From Candidatus Peribacteria bacterium RIFCSPHIGHO2_02_FULL_49_16 (GTDB taxonomy: Bacteria > Patescibacteriota > Gracilibacteria > Peribacterales > Peribacteraceae): a stretch of 34,838 nucleotides of DNA. Below the pieces are notes generated by a model. It saw nothing but the letters and a program-made list of their open reading frames with translations. It made no database searches and had not been told where the DNA came from. Where the stretch lies: assembly GCA_001788955.1 (NCBI GenBank), contig MFXT01000007.1:1-34838 (forward strand). The letters are read 5' to 3'. Every line of letters starts with the position of its first letter. The first letter of the stretch is position 1. The position numbers were made by a program, and so were the translations under genes. Below are positions 11,469-19,238 of this stretch, piece after piece.

Positions 11469-14400
11469 TTATGAAGAGGGTGTTTTCATGTTTTCAAAAC
11501 GGATTGTAACATCTGTTTCCCCAACCTTCACCGTATGTTTTTCACCGCTGTTTTCTGCAAGGTGGGATCGGGTTTCCTCTGCTATGACGTCGCCAAATGA
11601 TTTCAAAAGTTCGTCGGCGCCATCGATGGAGAGGCGGATATGATCGGTGAAAGAGAGGCCGGATTCCTGCCGCAGTTTCTGTATGGTGCGAATGAGATCA
11701 CGCGCATATCCTTCCTGCCGCAATTCTGGCGTGAGTGTTGTGTCGATGGAGATCACGATGCCGCGAATGCCGGCGGTATTTTTCCCTTCTTTTCCTTTGT
11801 AGGTGATTTCCACTTCGTCGGGTGAAAGCTTTTCATCGAGAATGAGAATATTTCCGTCATCACAGATCTCAAAATCGCCTTCTTTTCCGGCAACGATGAT
11901 CTCTTGTATGCGGGATCCGAGTCGCGGGCCGACTTTCCGCGCATCCACAAGAGCAAGAGCGTTTGCGAGATCTTCGGGATGTTCGACGAGCGTCAGTTCT
12001 TTGACGTTCAGTTCATCGCGCAGGAGAGCAAAATCCTCTTTGGAAAAATTTTTTCTGGACTCCGGCGGGATGGCAAGACGCGCCATGCCAAGCGGTTGGC
12101 GAATCTTGATCTTTGCGTCTGAACGGACTTTCAGTCCCAGTGACGCTACAGAGCGCATGACGCGGTTCTTATCGAGGAGTATGGATTCATGGTCTGTCAG
12201 TTCGCGCGGCTCTGGCCAATTGGTCAAATGCACGGAACCGTTCTTCTCCTGTGAGAGGTTTGTGTAGATAGCTTCGGTGATAAATGGACAGAACGGTGCA
12301 AGCAGTTGTGATAATTGAATGAGACAATCGTAGAGTGTCTGCAGTCCTTCCTGTTGTTGCCGTTCGTTTCCTTCTTTTCCGGCAAAACGCCTGCGTGAAA
12401 GACGGATGTACCAGTTGGTGAGTGCATCAATCGTTTCATGAAGCTCATTGCATGTTGCAGAAAGATCATAGTGATCCAGTTGTTCCGTCATGCGATTGGT
12501 CAGATCCTGCAGCTTCGCGCGGATCCACTGATCAAGCGGATAAGATGAGGCGCTGTGCTTAAACGTCGGTTCAAATGCCGCCGCATTCGCGTACGTCACA
12601 AAAAAGCTGTAGGCGTTCCAGAGAGGAAGAAGCGTATGTTGAATAACCTCATGCACCGCCTGTTCGCTGAACCGCAGTGACTGTGCACGAACGACGGGAG
12701 AGGACATGAGCGCGAAGCGCAGGGCGTCCGCGCCTTGTCTCTCCATGAGTTCATTTGGGTCCGGATAATTCTTCAGACTCTTACTCATCTTCTTTCCGTC
12801 TTCTGCAAGGATTATTCCTCCACAAATGCAGTTCCAGAAAGCCGGTTTATCGAAGAGCGCTGTAGAGAGAACGATAAGTGTATAGAACCATCCGCGCGTT
12901 TGATCAAGATTCTCGGCGATGAAATCGGCAGGAAACCCGCGTGGGGCACTCCTTTCTGAAGAGAAGGATGAATATGAAAACGGATAATTTTCCTGTGAAT
13001 AGGGCATTGATCCACTCTCAAACCAGCAGTCGAATACTTCCGGCACGCGCCTGAATACTTTACCGTTGGGTTCTGTCCATGTGATGTCATCGACATTTTC
13101 CCGATGCAGATCCATCTGTGCTTTGCATGTGTGATCCCAGAAGTAAGCTTTGGGAGAAGCAAAATGTGCCATCGGATGCTCGACGATTTTTCCCGGTTCT
13201 TCCTGCGTAAAAAATTTCCGGACGTTGTGAAGCGGATCGCCATGACTTACGACGATGATATGTTCACCCGGGTGTTTTGGAAGAGTCTCGGTGAAGAATG
13301 CATCAATGCGTTCTTGCATATCTGTCCATGATTCCCACGGACTGGTCACATCTTCTCCTCGTGCGGAAGCCTTACGCAGTCTTCGAAATTGTTTTTCCTC
13401 ATCATGAAGCACGGGTTTCCCGTCGCATTCGTTGAATCGTGTTTCTCGCAGCCGCTCATCAATGATGATCTTTGCATCTGTTTCCTTGGCGATCATCTGT
13501 GCGGTTTGTTGGCAGCGTGCGAGAGGGGATGTGTAGATGACGCGAGGTTGCAGGTTTCCTGCCGATAAGAACGCGGCGGCGTTTTGTGCTTGTTGCTTCC
13601 CATGTTCCGTTAAATCTGTTCCCGGGCAAGAGCTCTGATACATCGTATTCACATTTCCTTCACTCTCTCCGTGTCGCAGCACAGTAACTTTTGTGAAGCG
13701 ATCCGTGCAGTATTGCATGAGTTCATCACGGCCGGTGATGACGACAGTCTCTTCTTCATCTTCCGTTCTCCAAATAGGGAGCGGTGTTCCCCAATATCTG
13801 TTTCGTGAGATTGCCCAATCTTTCGCGTTCGAAAGCCAAACGCCAAATCGTCCATCACGAATGTGCTCTGGAACCCATTGTGTCTTCTTGTTATTCGTCA
13901 GGAGTTTTTCTTTGATATTCTCGACGGTTACGAACCACGAACTCGTTGCGTAATTGAGAAGAGGGGAGTCGCAGCGCCAGCAGTGGGGGTAACTGTGTTT
14001 TACCTTTTCTGTACAAAAAATGTGATCATGTTTTTCAAGATGTTCTACTATTTTCTTGTCTGTCTTCGTCGGATCATCTTTCGGTTTTACATCGAGTCCT
14101 GCGAAGTCTGTCACCATTTCTGTGAAGCGACCTTCCATCGTCACGTGTTGGAGTAAAGGAAGGTCTTCCCCTCGATCTTTACTTTTGCCCTGCAAAGTTT
14201 CCTTTTCCCAAATATGATAGTCGTCAGCGCCAAATCCGGGAGCAATATGCACAATGCCCGTTCCCTCATCCGTTGTGACGAAATCTCCTTCGACAATGCG
14301 GAATGCAGCATCTCTGTACTGGTCAGCGAAATAGGGGAAGAGGGGTTTGTACGTGAGGCCAAGTAGATCGTTTGCTTCGATTGGTATTGGGTCACTGACA

Positions 14401-15329
14401 TAGTATTCTGTGATAGATGGGATATTGTCATTGTGATCTATTCGACCACTGCCAGCGTAAAATTTCTCTGCAAGTTGATTGTAGAATCGTTGTGAAGCAA
14501 TGTATGTGCCATCTAATTTTGGATTCTCATAGTTTTTATACTCGAATTTCAAGTAAGTGATCGTGGGGTTAATTGCCAAAAATACATTTCCAGGCAATGT
14601 CCACGGCGTCGTCGTCCACGCTAAAAGAAATGTTTCCATTTCTCCCCTCCCTGAGGGAGGGGACACAGGGGAGGGGGGGTCAGCAGACTGCAGCTGAAAC
14701 TTCACCGTCACTCCCATATCTGTCACTTCCTTATATCCCAGCGTGACTTCAAAATTACTTAAGGGGGTGACGCATCGGGGGCACACATGCATCGGCTTAT
14801 ATCCTTCTGTGATCAATTTCTTTTCCCAAAGGCGCCCGAATACCCACCAGATACTCTCCATGTACTCCGGGTCCATTGTTCGGTAATCGTTATCCATGTC
14901 AACCCATCGACCCATACGCTCGACCGTAGTACGCCACTGCTTTGTGTATCGTTGTACCGATCCACGACACAGTTCGTTAAACCATCGGATGCCTTTTTCT
15001 TCGATTTCCTGCTTTCCTTTAATATTGTGCTCTTTTTCGATGAGATTTTCGATGGGAAGACCATGACAGTCCCACCCGAAATGACGTTCCACATATTTTC
15101 CGCGCATGGTTTGATAACGTGGAATGACGTCTTTCACCGTTCCTGCAAGAAGATGCCCGTAGTGGGGGAGCCCTGTCGCAAACGGCGGCCCGTCATAAAA
15201 GCTGAATTGCTGCGCGTTCAGTCGCTGTTTCAAGCTTTGCCGGAATGTGTCATTTTCGTTCCAATACTCGAGGATTCCGCGTTCCAGAGCGGAAAAAGAT
15301 TGATGAGGAGAGACAGGATCAAAGGACAT
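11469..15329 (-). CDS. ileS: Isoleucyl-tRNA synthetase (type 2) with inserted histidine phosphatase domain
   Basis: A 1286-aa enzyme that charges tRNA-Ile. The HIGH motif is PHYGHLLAG (about residue 55), with FGWDCHGLPIE and the CP1 editing domain with WTTTPWTLPGN after it. RNRYWGTPLPIW comes next, then VPEVFDCWFESGSMPY and KKMSKS near 843, followed by the anticodon domain. The HYGH form and the FGWDCHGLPIE context are those of the eukaryote-like type 2 enzymes. Between DELMQYC and DLHRENVDD (about 545-735) a complete histidine phosphatase domain is inserted: LRHGES, SPLARCQQTA, DERLRETRF and VVSHGD, with all four catalytic positions present. A second oddity is a short in-frame GC-palindrome insertion at about 216-231. 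The ATG at 15329 fits the family N-terminus (MSFDPVSPHQ); a TTG at 15365 is an alternative. Confidence 0.95.
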   Translation of the reverse strand: MSFDPVSPHQSFSALERGILEYWNENDTFRQSLKQRLNAQQFSFYDGPPFATGLPHYGHLLAGTVKDVIPRYQTMRGKYVERHFGWDCHGLPIENLIEKEHNIKGKQEIEEKGIRWFNELCRGSVQRYTKQWRTTVERMGRWVDMDNDYRTMDPEYMESIWWVFGRLWEKKLITEGYKPMHVCPRCVTPLSNFEVTLGYKEVTDMGVTVKFQLQSADPPSPVSPPSGRGEMETFLLAWTTTPWTLPGNVFLAINPTITYLKFEYKNYENPKLDGTYIASQRFYNQLAEKFYAGSGRIDHNDNIPSITEYYVSDPIPIEANDLLGLTYKPLFPYFADQYRDAAFRIVEGDFVTTDEGTGIVHIAPGFGADDYHIWEKETLQGKSKDRGEDLPLLQHVTMEGRFTEMVTDFAGLDVKPKDDPTKTDKKIVEHLEKHDHIFCTEKVKHSYPHCWRCDSPLLNYATSSWFVTVENIKEKLLTNNKKTQWVPEHIRDGRFGVWLSNAKDWAISRNRYWGTPLPIWRTEDEEETVVITGRDELMQYCTDRFTKVTVLRHGESEGNVNTMYQSSCPGTDLTEHGKQQAQNAAAFLSAGNLQPRVIYTSPLARCQQTAQMIAKETDAKIIIDERLRETRFNECDGKPVLHDEEKQFRRLRKASARGEDVTSPWESWTDMQERIDAFFTETLPKHPGEHIIVVSHGDPLHNVRKFFTQEEPGKIVEHPMAHFASPKAYFWDHTCKAQMDLHRENVDDITWTEPNGKVFRRVPEVFDCWFESGSMPYSQENYPFSYSSFSSERSAPRGFPADFIAENLDQTRGWFYTLIVLSTALFDKPAFWNCICGGIILAEDGKKMSKSLKNYPDPNELMERQGADALRFALMSSPVVRAQSLRFSEQAVHEVIQHTLLPLWNAYSFFVTYANAAAFEPTFKHSASSYPLDQWIRAKLQDLTNRMTEQLDHYDLSATCNELHETIDALTNWYIRLSRRRFAGKEGNERQQQEGLQTLYDCLIQLSQLLAPFCPFITEAIYTNLSQEKNGSVHLTNWPEPRELTDHESILLDKNRVMRSVASLGLKVRSDAKIKIRQPLGMARLAIPPESRKNFSKEDFALLRDELNVKELTLVEHPEDLANALALVDARKVGPRLGSRIQEIIVAGKEGDFEICDDGNILILDEKLSPDEVEITYKGKEGKNTAGIRGIVISIDTTLTPELRQEGYARDLIRTIQKLRQESGLSFTDHIRLSIDGADELLKSFGDVIAEETRSHLAENSGEKHTVKVGETDVTIRFENMKTPSS
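14641..14680. repeat. GC-palindromic repeat inserted in frame within ileS
   Basis: CCCCTCCC-TGA-GGGAGGGG, then ACAC and AGGGGAGGG, has the same build as the core of the DUF559-unit left end (9066-9098) and the copy at 27501-27535. Read in the ileS frame it codes for the Pro/Ser/Gly-rich DPPSPVSPPSGRGEM between a beta strand (VKFQLQS) and the conserved WTTTPWTLPGN of the editing domain. The frame is kept. Confidence 0.75.
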
Positions 15330-15407
15330 GGGAGTGTGAGGAGTTACTACGTTACAATAACTCAATCAATAACCCAATAACTCGTCTTTCCCTTCAGAAA
15401 GCCATTC

Positions 15408-15416
15408 TGATAAAAT
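15408..15416 (+). promoter_or_regulatory. Extended -10 promoter of the rel gene
   Basis: TG-A-TAAAAT ends 8 bases before the ATG at 15425. No good -35 is seen at the proper distance, as is usual for extended -10 promoters. The mRNA would be leaderless or nearly so. Confidence 0.45.
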
Positions 15417-15424
15417 TCTCGCTT

Positions 15425-17365
15425 ATGAGCCCCATCGAAGAGCGTTTCCGGGAGTCACTTGCGTATCTTGATGCGAATGATCGTCATGAAGTGGAGAAAG
15501 CACTTGAAACTGTCAAAATTTGGCATGAAGGACAAATGCGGAAATCCGGAGAGCCATATGTTGATCATCCGATTGCAGCGGCGAATTATTTGGCAAAGTT
15601 GGAATGCGGGAAAAACACACTTATTGCCGGACTTTGCCATGATACGGTTGAAGATGAATGTGCGACGCTCGAAGAGATTGAACGGGCATTTGGGACGGAG
15701 GTCATGAAGCTTGTGGATGCCGTTACAAAGCTGACAAAGTTACAGTATGAAGGCAGGCGATCGCAGCGTCAGATTGCGTCGCTTCGCAAAATGCTTCTCG
15801 CGGCGAGCGAAGATTTGCGCGTCATCATGATCAAGCTTGCCGACCGACTGCATAATGTTGAGACGCTCGAAGTGTTTTCTCTCGAAAAGCAGAAGCGCAT
15901 TGCGAGTGAGACACTGGATATCTATGTGCCTTTTGCGCGGCTGATGGGTCTGTGGTGGATGAAGAGATGTTTCGAAGAGCGTTGCTTTCCTCTTGCATAT
16001 GAAGATCGGGCAATACAGTGGCAGAGGCATGTCAATGAACATCGTGAACGTCTGCTTACTGCTCGCAGGGAATTCTGTCATTCACTTCATTCTTTTGTCT
16101 CCGTGCCTATTGATACGACGCTCACCCGGATGACCGATTATGAACTCTTCCTTCGATGTGATTCTGACAGTGAAATTCTTGAAGAAAGTTCTCTTCTCGA
16201 TTCCATTTCGATTGTTCCAAAAGATGCGCATGCCTCTTTAGAGATCTGTTACGCGATTCTTGCTGATATTCATCAGCATGTGCCGTTCAAGTCGGCGTCA
16301 TTTCGGGATTGTATCGGCCAGCCGCTCACGAATGGATATCAGGCGCTCCATACGACGGTGTTTCTGTCCCATAACCATCAGGTGCGATTGCGTATTCAAA
16401 CGAAATCGATGCTTGAATATGCAGAGATGCGCAAATATTCATCATGGATGAAGGACAAGGAAAACAATCTCTATCGTGCACTCAACAGTTTGCATCAGCG
16501 TTTTATCCCCCATGATCAGTACATGATGGAACTGAAAAATGATGTGCTCAAAGAAAAAGTATCCGTCTTCACCCCTGCAGGAGAAATTGTCACATTGCCG
16601 TCGGGATCGAATGGCATCGATCTTGCATTTGCGCTGAATCCCGATTTCTTTGCGCGACTTACGGGCATGCGTGTCAATGGTCAGGAACAAGAAGTGACAC
16701 ATCCGTTATATGACGGAAATACCGTGGAACTTATTTTGTCATCACAAGATATGCCCGAAGAATTTCGCGCACTCTGGAGGCAGCGCGCATCCACAGGAGA
16801 TGCACGTACGGCTTTGCAGGAAAAAGCGCAGGATCTTCCGCAGAATGAACTCCTTGCAGAAGGACGTCTGCTGCTTACCAACGAATGTCAGAAGCATCGT
16901 TTGCCTGCGTGGTTGTTATTTCATGCGCAATGCATGCAACGTGCACTCTGTGAGCAGAGTCATGTTGAAAATTTTTCTGTTCTTCTTCGAGATATCGGCG
17001 CGGGGTATCGTCCTGTAAAAGATGTCATGTATACCTATGATCGAATTCTAAAACATCCTCCAACATGGGCGACTCGTTTCCTGGCACTCCTCATCGTACG
17101 TCCGCATGTACTGGTGCTGCATGCGCGATCCACAATGCTTCAACTCGACATTTCCTCCGATGATCGTCCGGGCATCGTGCATGAAATCACACGATGTTTT
17201 GCCGATCGCAATATCAACATGTCCAGCTTCACCGCGTATTCTCTTCCAAAAAAGGGCGGACTCTATAAGATTTGGCTTTCGATGGACGATTTTGAGCAGT
17301 TCAGTGATCTCTTCGATGCTTTACTGCAAGTGCCGGGGGTGAAGAAGGTATCGAGAGTGCAATAG
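15425..17365 (+). CDS. Long RelA/SpoT homologue with intact HD hydrolase and degenerate synthetase
   Basis: A 646-aa protein with the domain order of long RSH enzymes. The HD hydrolase domain (about 20-180) keeps YVDHPIAAANYLAKL, LCHDTVEDE and IKLADRLHN. The synthetase-like domain (about 230-345) keeps NGYQALHTTVF, but the basic substrate-binding motif (R-x-K-S...S-I..K) is not recognisable and the catalytic E-x-Q-I-R-T is RLRIQT, with Glu replaced by Arg. The TGS domain (about 375-435) begins KVSVFTPAGEIVTLP. The C-terminal ACT domain (about 570-646) has DRPGIVHEITRCFADRNINM. By family knowledge this points to (p)ppGpp hydrolysis without synthesis. Start chosen at ATG 15425 behind an extended -10 and at the expected N-terminus; the frame stays open further upstream over antisense ileS. 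Confidence 0.9.
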   Translation: MSPIEERFRESLAYLDANDRHEVEKALETVKIWHEGQMRKSGEPYVDHPIAAANYLAKLECGKNTLIAGLCHDTVEDECATLEEIERAFGTEVMKLVDAVTKLTKLQYEGRRSQRQIASLRKMLLAASEDLRVIMIKLADRLHNVETLEVFSLEKQKRIASETLDIYVPFARLMGLWWMKRCFEERCFPLAYEDRAIQWQRHVNEHRERLLTARREFCHSLHSFVSVPIDTTLTRMTDYELFLRCDSDSEILEESSLLDSISIVPKDAHASLEICYAILADIHQHVPFKSASFRDCIGQPLTNGYQALHTTVFLSHNHQVRLRIQTKSMLEYAEMRKYSSWMKDKENNLYRALNSLHQRFIPHDQYMMELKNDVLKEKVSVFTPAGEIVTLPSGSNGIDLAFALNPDFFARLTGMRVNGQEQEVTHPLYDGNTVELILSSQDMPEEFRALWRQRASTGDARTALQEKAQDLPQNELLAEGRLLLTNECQKHRLPAWLLFHAQCMQRALCEQSHVENFSVLLRDIGAGYRPVKDVMYTYDRILKHPPTWATRFLALLIVRPHVLVLHARSTMLQLDISSDDRPGIVHEITRCFADRNINMSSFTAYSLPKKGGLYKIWLSMDDFEQFSDLFDALLQVPGVKKVSRVQ

Positions 17366-17379
17366 AGGAAGATCTGCAT

Positions 17380-18012
17380 ATGGGGTTGATGATTGTCAAA
17401 AAAAAGTTGAGAATTGAAACGATGGATTGTCATTTTACCGCGACTGCTTTCGTCATTGATATACGAAAAGAGAAACCGCAAAGAACATTATTTTTATGGC
17501 ACAAACGATTACAACGATGGATGCCTCCCGGCGGACACATGGAACCGAATGAACTTCCCGAAGAAACGGCAAAACGAGAATGCGAAGAAGAAACCGGACT
17601 CGATGTTGATATTATTGGTGACGCCCAAGCGAATGTGTTTGTGAATACGGAGAATGAAGGACGCATGCTGAAAAAACCATTCACGATGCTTCTCGAAAAT
17701 ATTCCCGCAAGCGAAGAGCGAGGCGAGACCGCGCATCAACATATGGATTTCGTATTCCTTGCGCGACCGATCAATATCGATCAGGTTTTGAATATGAATG
17801 AACATGAGGCAGAAGAGATGAAATGGTTTACAAAGCAAGATATCGAAAATCTTCCTGCACGAGAAATATATGACAATGTTCGCATGTATGCTCTGGAGAT
17901 TTTCACACTCCAGAGCTACATGCTATTTACGTCTAATACGAGTATCTCCGGCCATGCAAAGAGTCGCGCTCGTGCGAGTGATTCTCCTACGCCGCGAGTG
18001 ATGGCAAGCTGA
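17380..18012 (+). CDS. Nudix hydrolase
   Basis: A 210-aa protein with a perfect Nudix box, GGHMEPNELPEETAKRECEE then ETGLDV (about residues 50-73), preceded by WMPPG. Nudix enzymes hydrolyse nucleoside diphosphate-linked compounds, including oxidised nucleotides; the substrate here cannot be told. GAGGAAG lies upstream of the ATG at 17380, and an inner Met (17422) is an alternative start. The core ends near residue 175. The last ~30 residues (SNTSISGHAKSRARASDSPT...) are read across the end of the convergent metallophosphoesterase gene, a 97-base overlap, and are probably not conserved. A perfect 9-base hairpin at 17890-17916 marks the convergence. Confidence 0.9.
   Translation: MGLMIVKKKLRIETMDCHFTATAFVIDIRKEKPQRTLFLWHKRLQRWMPPGGHMEPNELPEETAKRECEEETGLDVDIIGDAQANVFVNTENEGRMLKKPFTMLLENIPASEERGETAHQHMDFVFLARPINIDQVLNMNEHEAEEMKWFTKQDIENLPAREIYDNVRMYALEIFTLQSYMLFTSNTSISGHAKSRARASDSPTPRVMAS
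17890..17916. terminator. Hairpin at the Nudix / metallophosphoesterase convergence
   Basis: GCTCTGGAG, 9-base loop, CTCCAGAGC: a perfect 9-base stem placed exactly where the minus-strand gene ends (its stop starts at 17916). There is no T-run on either side, so it is a poor intrinsic terminator by itself. It could still block convergent polymerases or protect the 3' end. Confidence 0.4.
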
Positions 18013-18857
18013 AGTGTCTTTGTCAATTTGGTATCTATGGAAAACATTTTCTGAAATGGAAGGCGAATTTGTCCGCCGTGCGCGTGGCCGCTGACAATGA
18101 GATCGGCGGTATGGCTTTCTTCATGAAGCACGACATCGGGATTGTGGGAAAGAAGAATCGTCGGCGTCGTAGGCTCAATGCCATTCAAAGCACGTTCGAT
18201 GTCTGCTTCTCCTGTCCAAAGATCGGTAATGCCGGCGATGGCAAGCGAACCGTTTGGGAGTGTGACGATACGATGTTCATTATGGAGAACGGGGATATCC
18301 ATACCTTCAAACATGTCCATGATTTCGGCGCGTCGATCTTCATTCTTTATTGGTTGACGCAGAAAAGAGAGAGACTGTCCGGCATCGTGATTGCCCGTCA
18401 CGGCAAAAATACCGAGTGATGCTCGCAGATCTCCTAGCGGAAGAAGGTCGCTTGTCTGTGAGGTTTTTCCGTAAATGAAATCTCCGGTGAGGAGGATAAG
18501 ATCGGGATAAAGCATGTTCACACGCTGCACAACACGTCTGACAAACGCAGCATCTTTATACGGACCGACATGAAAATCAGACAGGACAACGATGCGAAGT
18601 TCATTTGTTGCGGGAAGCGTGATCGAATGTTGTGTGATGGTAATGATCTGCGGCTCGATGAAGGAACCGTAGGCAACGGTGAGGAAACCCAAGAGTCCAA
18701 GGAAGCCAAGGAAGCCAAGGAAGAATCGTTTTGCGAATGGAGCAGCGCAGTGTTTTTTTATCCAGAAAAAGCAAATGAAGTTTATCGTCAGGCCAAATGC
18801 CATCATCGATAGTATTGCGATGTCCCAAAAGAAAATCTCGGGGTCGAGTAAGAACAT
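17916..18857 (-). CDS. Membrane-anchored metallophosphoesterase (YkuE-like)
   Basis: A 313-aa calcineurin-like phosphoesterase with all metal motifs: VVLSDFHVG, LLTGDFIYG, AVTGNHD, LLSHNPD and SGHAHGGQI. Two N-terminal membrane helices (about 8-33 and 43-65) anchor it. The family includes YkuE/YaeI-type lipid A or UDP-sugar phosphohydrolases; the substrate is not evident. The second helix is made of near-repeats FLGFLGFLGLLGFL, encoded by a tandem 9-base repeat (GGCTTCCTT on the coding strand). The ATG at 18857 follows a -10 TATACT (18864-18869) by only 6 bases, so the message is probably leaderless. The C-terminus overlaps the convergent Nudix gene. Confidence 0.9.
   Translation of the reverse strand: MFLLDPEIFFWDIAILSMMAFGLTINFICFFWIKKHCAAPFAKRFFLGFLGFLGLLGFLTVAYGSFIEPQIITITQHSITLPATNELRIVVLSDFHVGPYKDAAFVRRVVQRVNMLYPDLILLTGDFIYGKTSQTSDLLPLGDLRASLGIFAVTGNHDAGQSLSFLRQPIKNEDRRAEIMDMFEGMDIPVLHNEHRIVTLPNGSLAIAGITDLWTGEADIERALNGIEPTTPTILLSHNPDVVLHEESHTADLIVSGHAHGGQIRLPFQKMFSIDTKLTKTLQLAITRGVGESLARARLFAWPEILVLDVNSM
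18693..18725. repeat. Tandem 9-base repeat inside the metallophosphoesterase gene
   Basis: AAGGAAGCC recurs about three times with a partial fourth unit. Each unit codes for three residues (GFL) of a membrane helix, so unit gain or loss keeps the frame and only changes helix length. Confidence 0.6.
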
Positions 18858-18913
18858 TGGGCGAGTATAAATTGATAATGGGTATAGTGAAAATAAAATG
18901 TATTAGTCCATCT

Positions 18914-18939
18914 CCAGCGCACGAAGGATCGTACGCTGG
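18914..18939. repeat. REP-like hairpin R1, copy
   Basis: CCAGCGCACGA-AGGA-TCGTACGCTGG, same as 9760-9785 except in the loop. The loop differs while the arms are kept, including the mismatch. Confidence 0.8.
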
Positions 18940-19002
18940 ACGCACCGATGCATAGAGAGCGCAAGCGAATGATGCCATGAAGGTGAATGATCATTTTATC
19001 CC

Positions 19003-19027
19003 CCAGCGCACGAGCCTTCGTGCGCGT
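19003..19027. repeat. REP-like hairpin R1, variant copy
   Basis: GCGCACGA, loop GCCT, TCGTGCGC forms a perfect 8-base stem within a diverged R1 copy. The 18858-19238 spacer holds no gene, only R1 copies and the gene-less DUF559-unit derivative. Confidence 0.7.
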
Positions 19028-19033
19028 CCTGAT

Positions 19034-19172
19034 CTGCAAAACACCTCCCCCGCAGGGGGAGGGTAGGGTGGAAAGTATAGCAAAAGGACAATCCCCTCCC
19101 CCTACCCCCTCCCTATGGGAGGGGTGCCTTGCGAGGGACGGTGATGAGGGGAGGGAGGGGTGCCCTACGAGG
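19034..19172 (-). mobile_element. Gene-less derivative (MITE-like) of the DUF559 unit
   Basis: On the minus strand, bases 19172 to 19068 align without gaps to the 105-base left end 9018-9122, and are followed at once by the 34-35 base right end (19068-19034) matching 9527-9561. The DUF559 gene and its leader are absent. The total is 139 bases with both GC palindromes kept. It lies about 70 bases downstream of uvrA. Confidence 0.7.
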
Positions 19173-19238
19173 AAGCGAGGATGAAGGCGAAAGTAGAAAA
19201 AAGAAAAGATTCTAAAGAAGGGCAATATATATCTGAAC

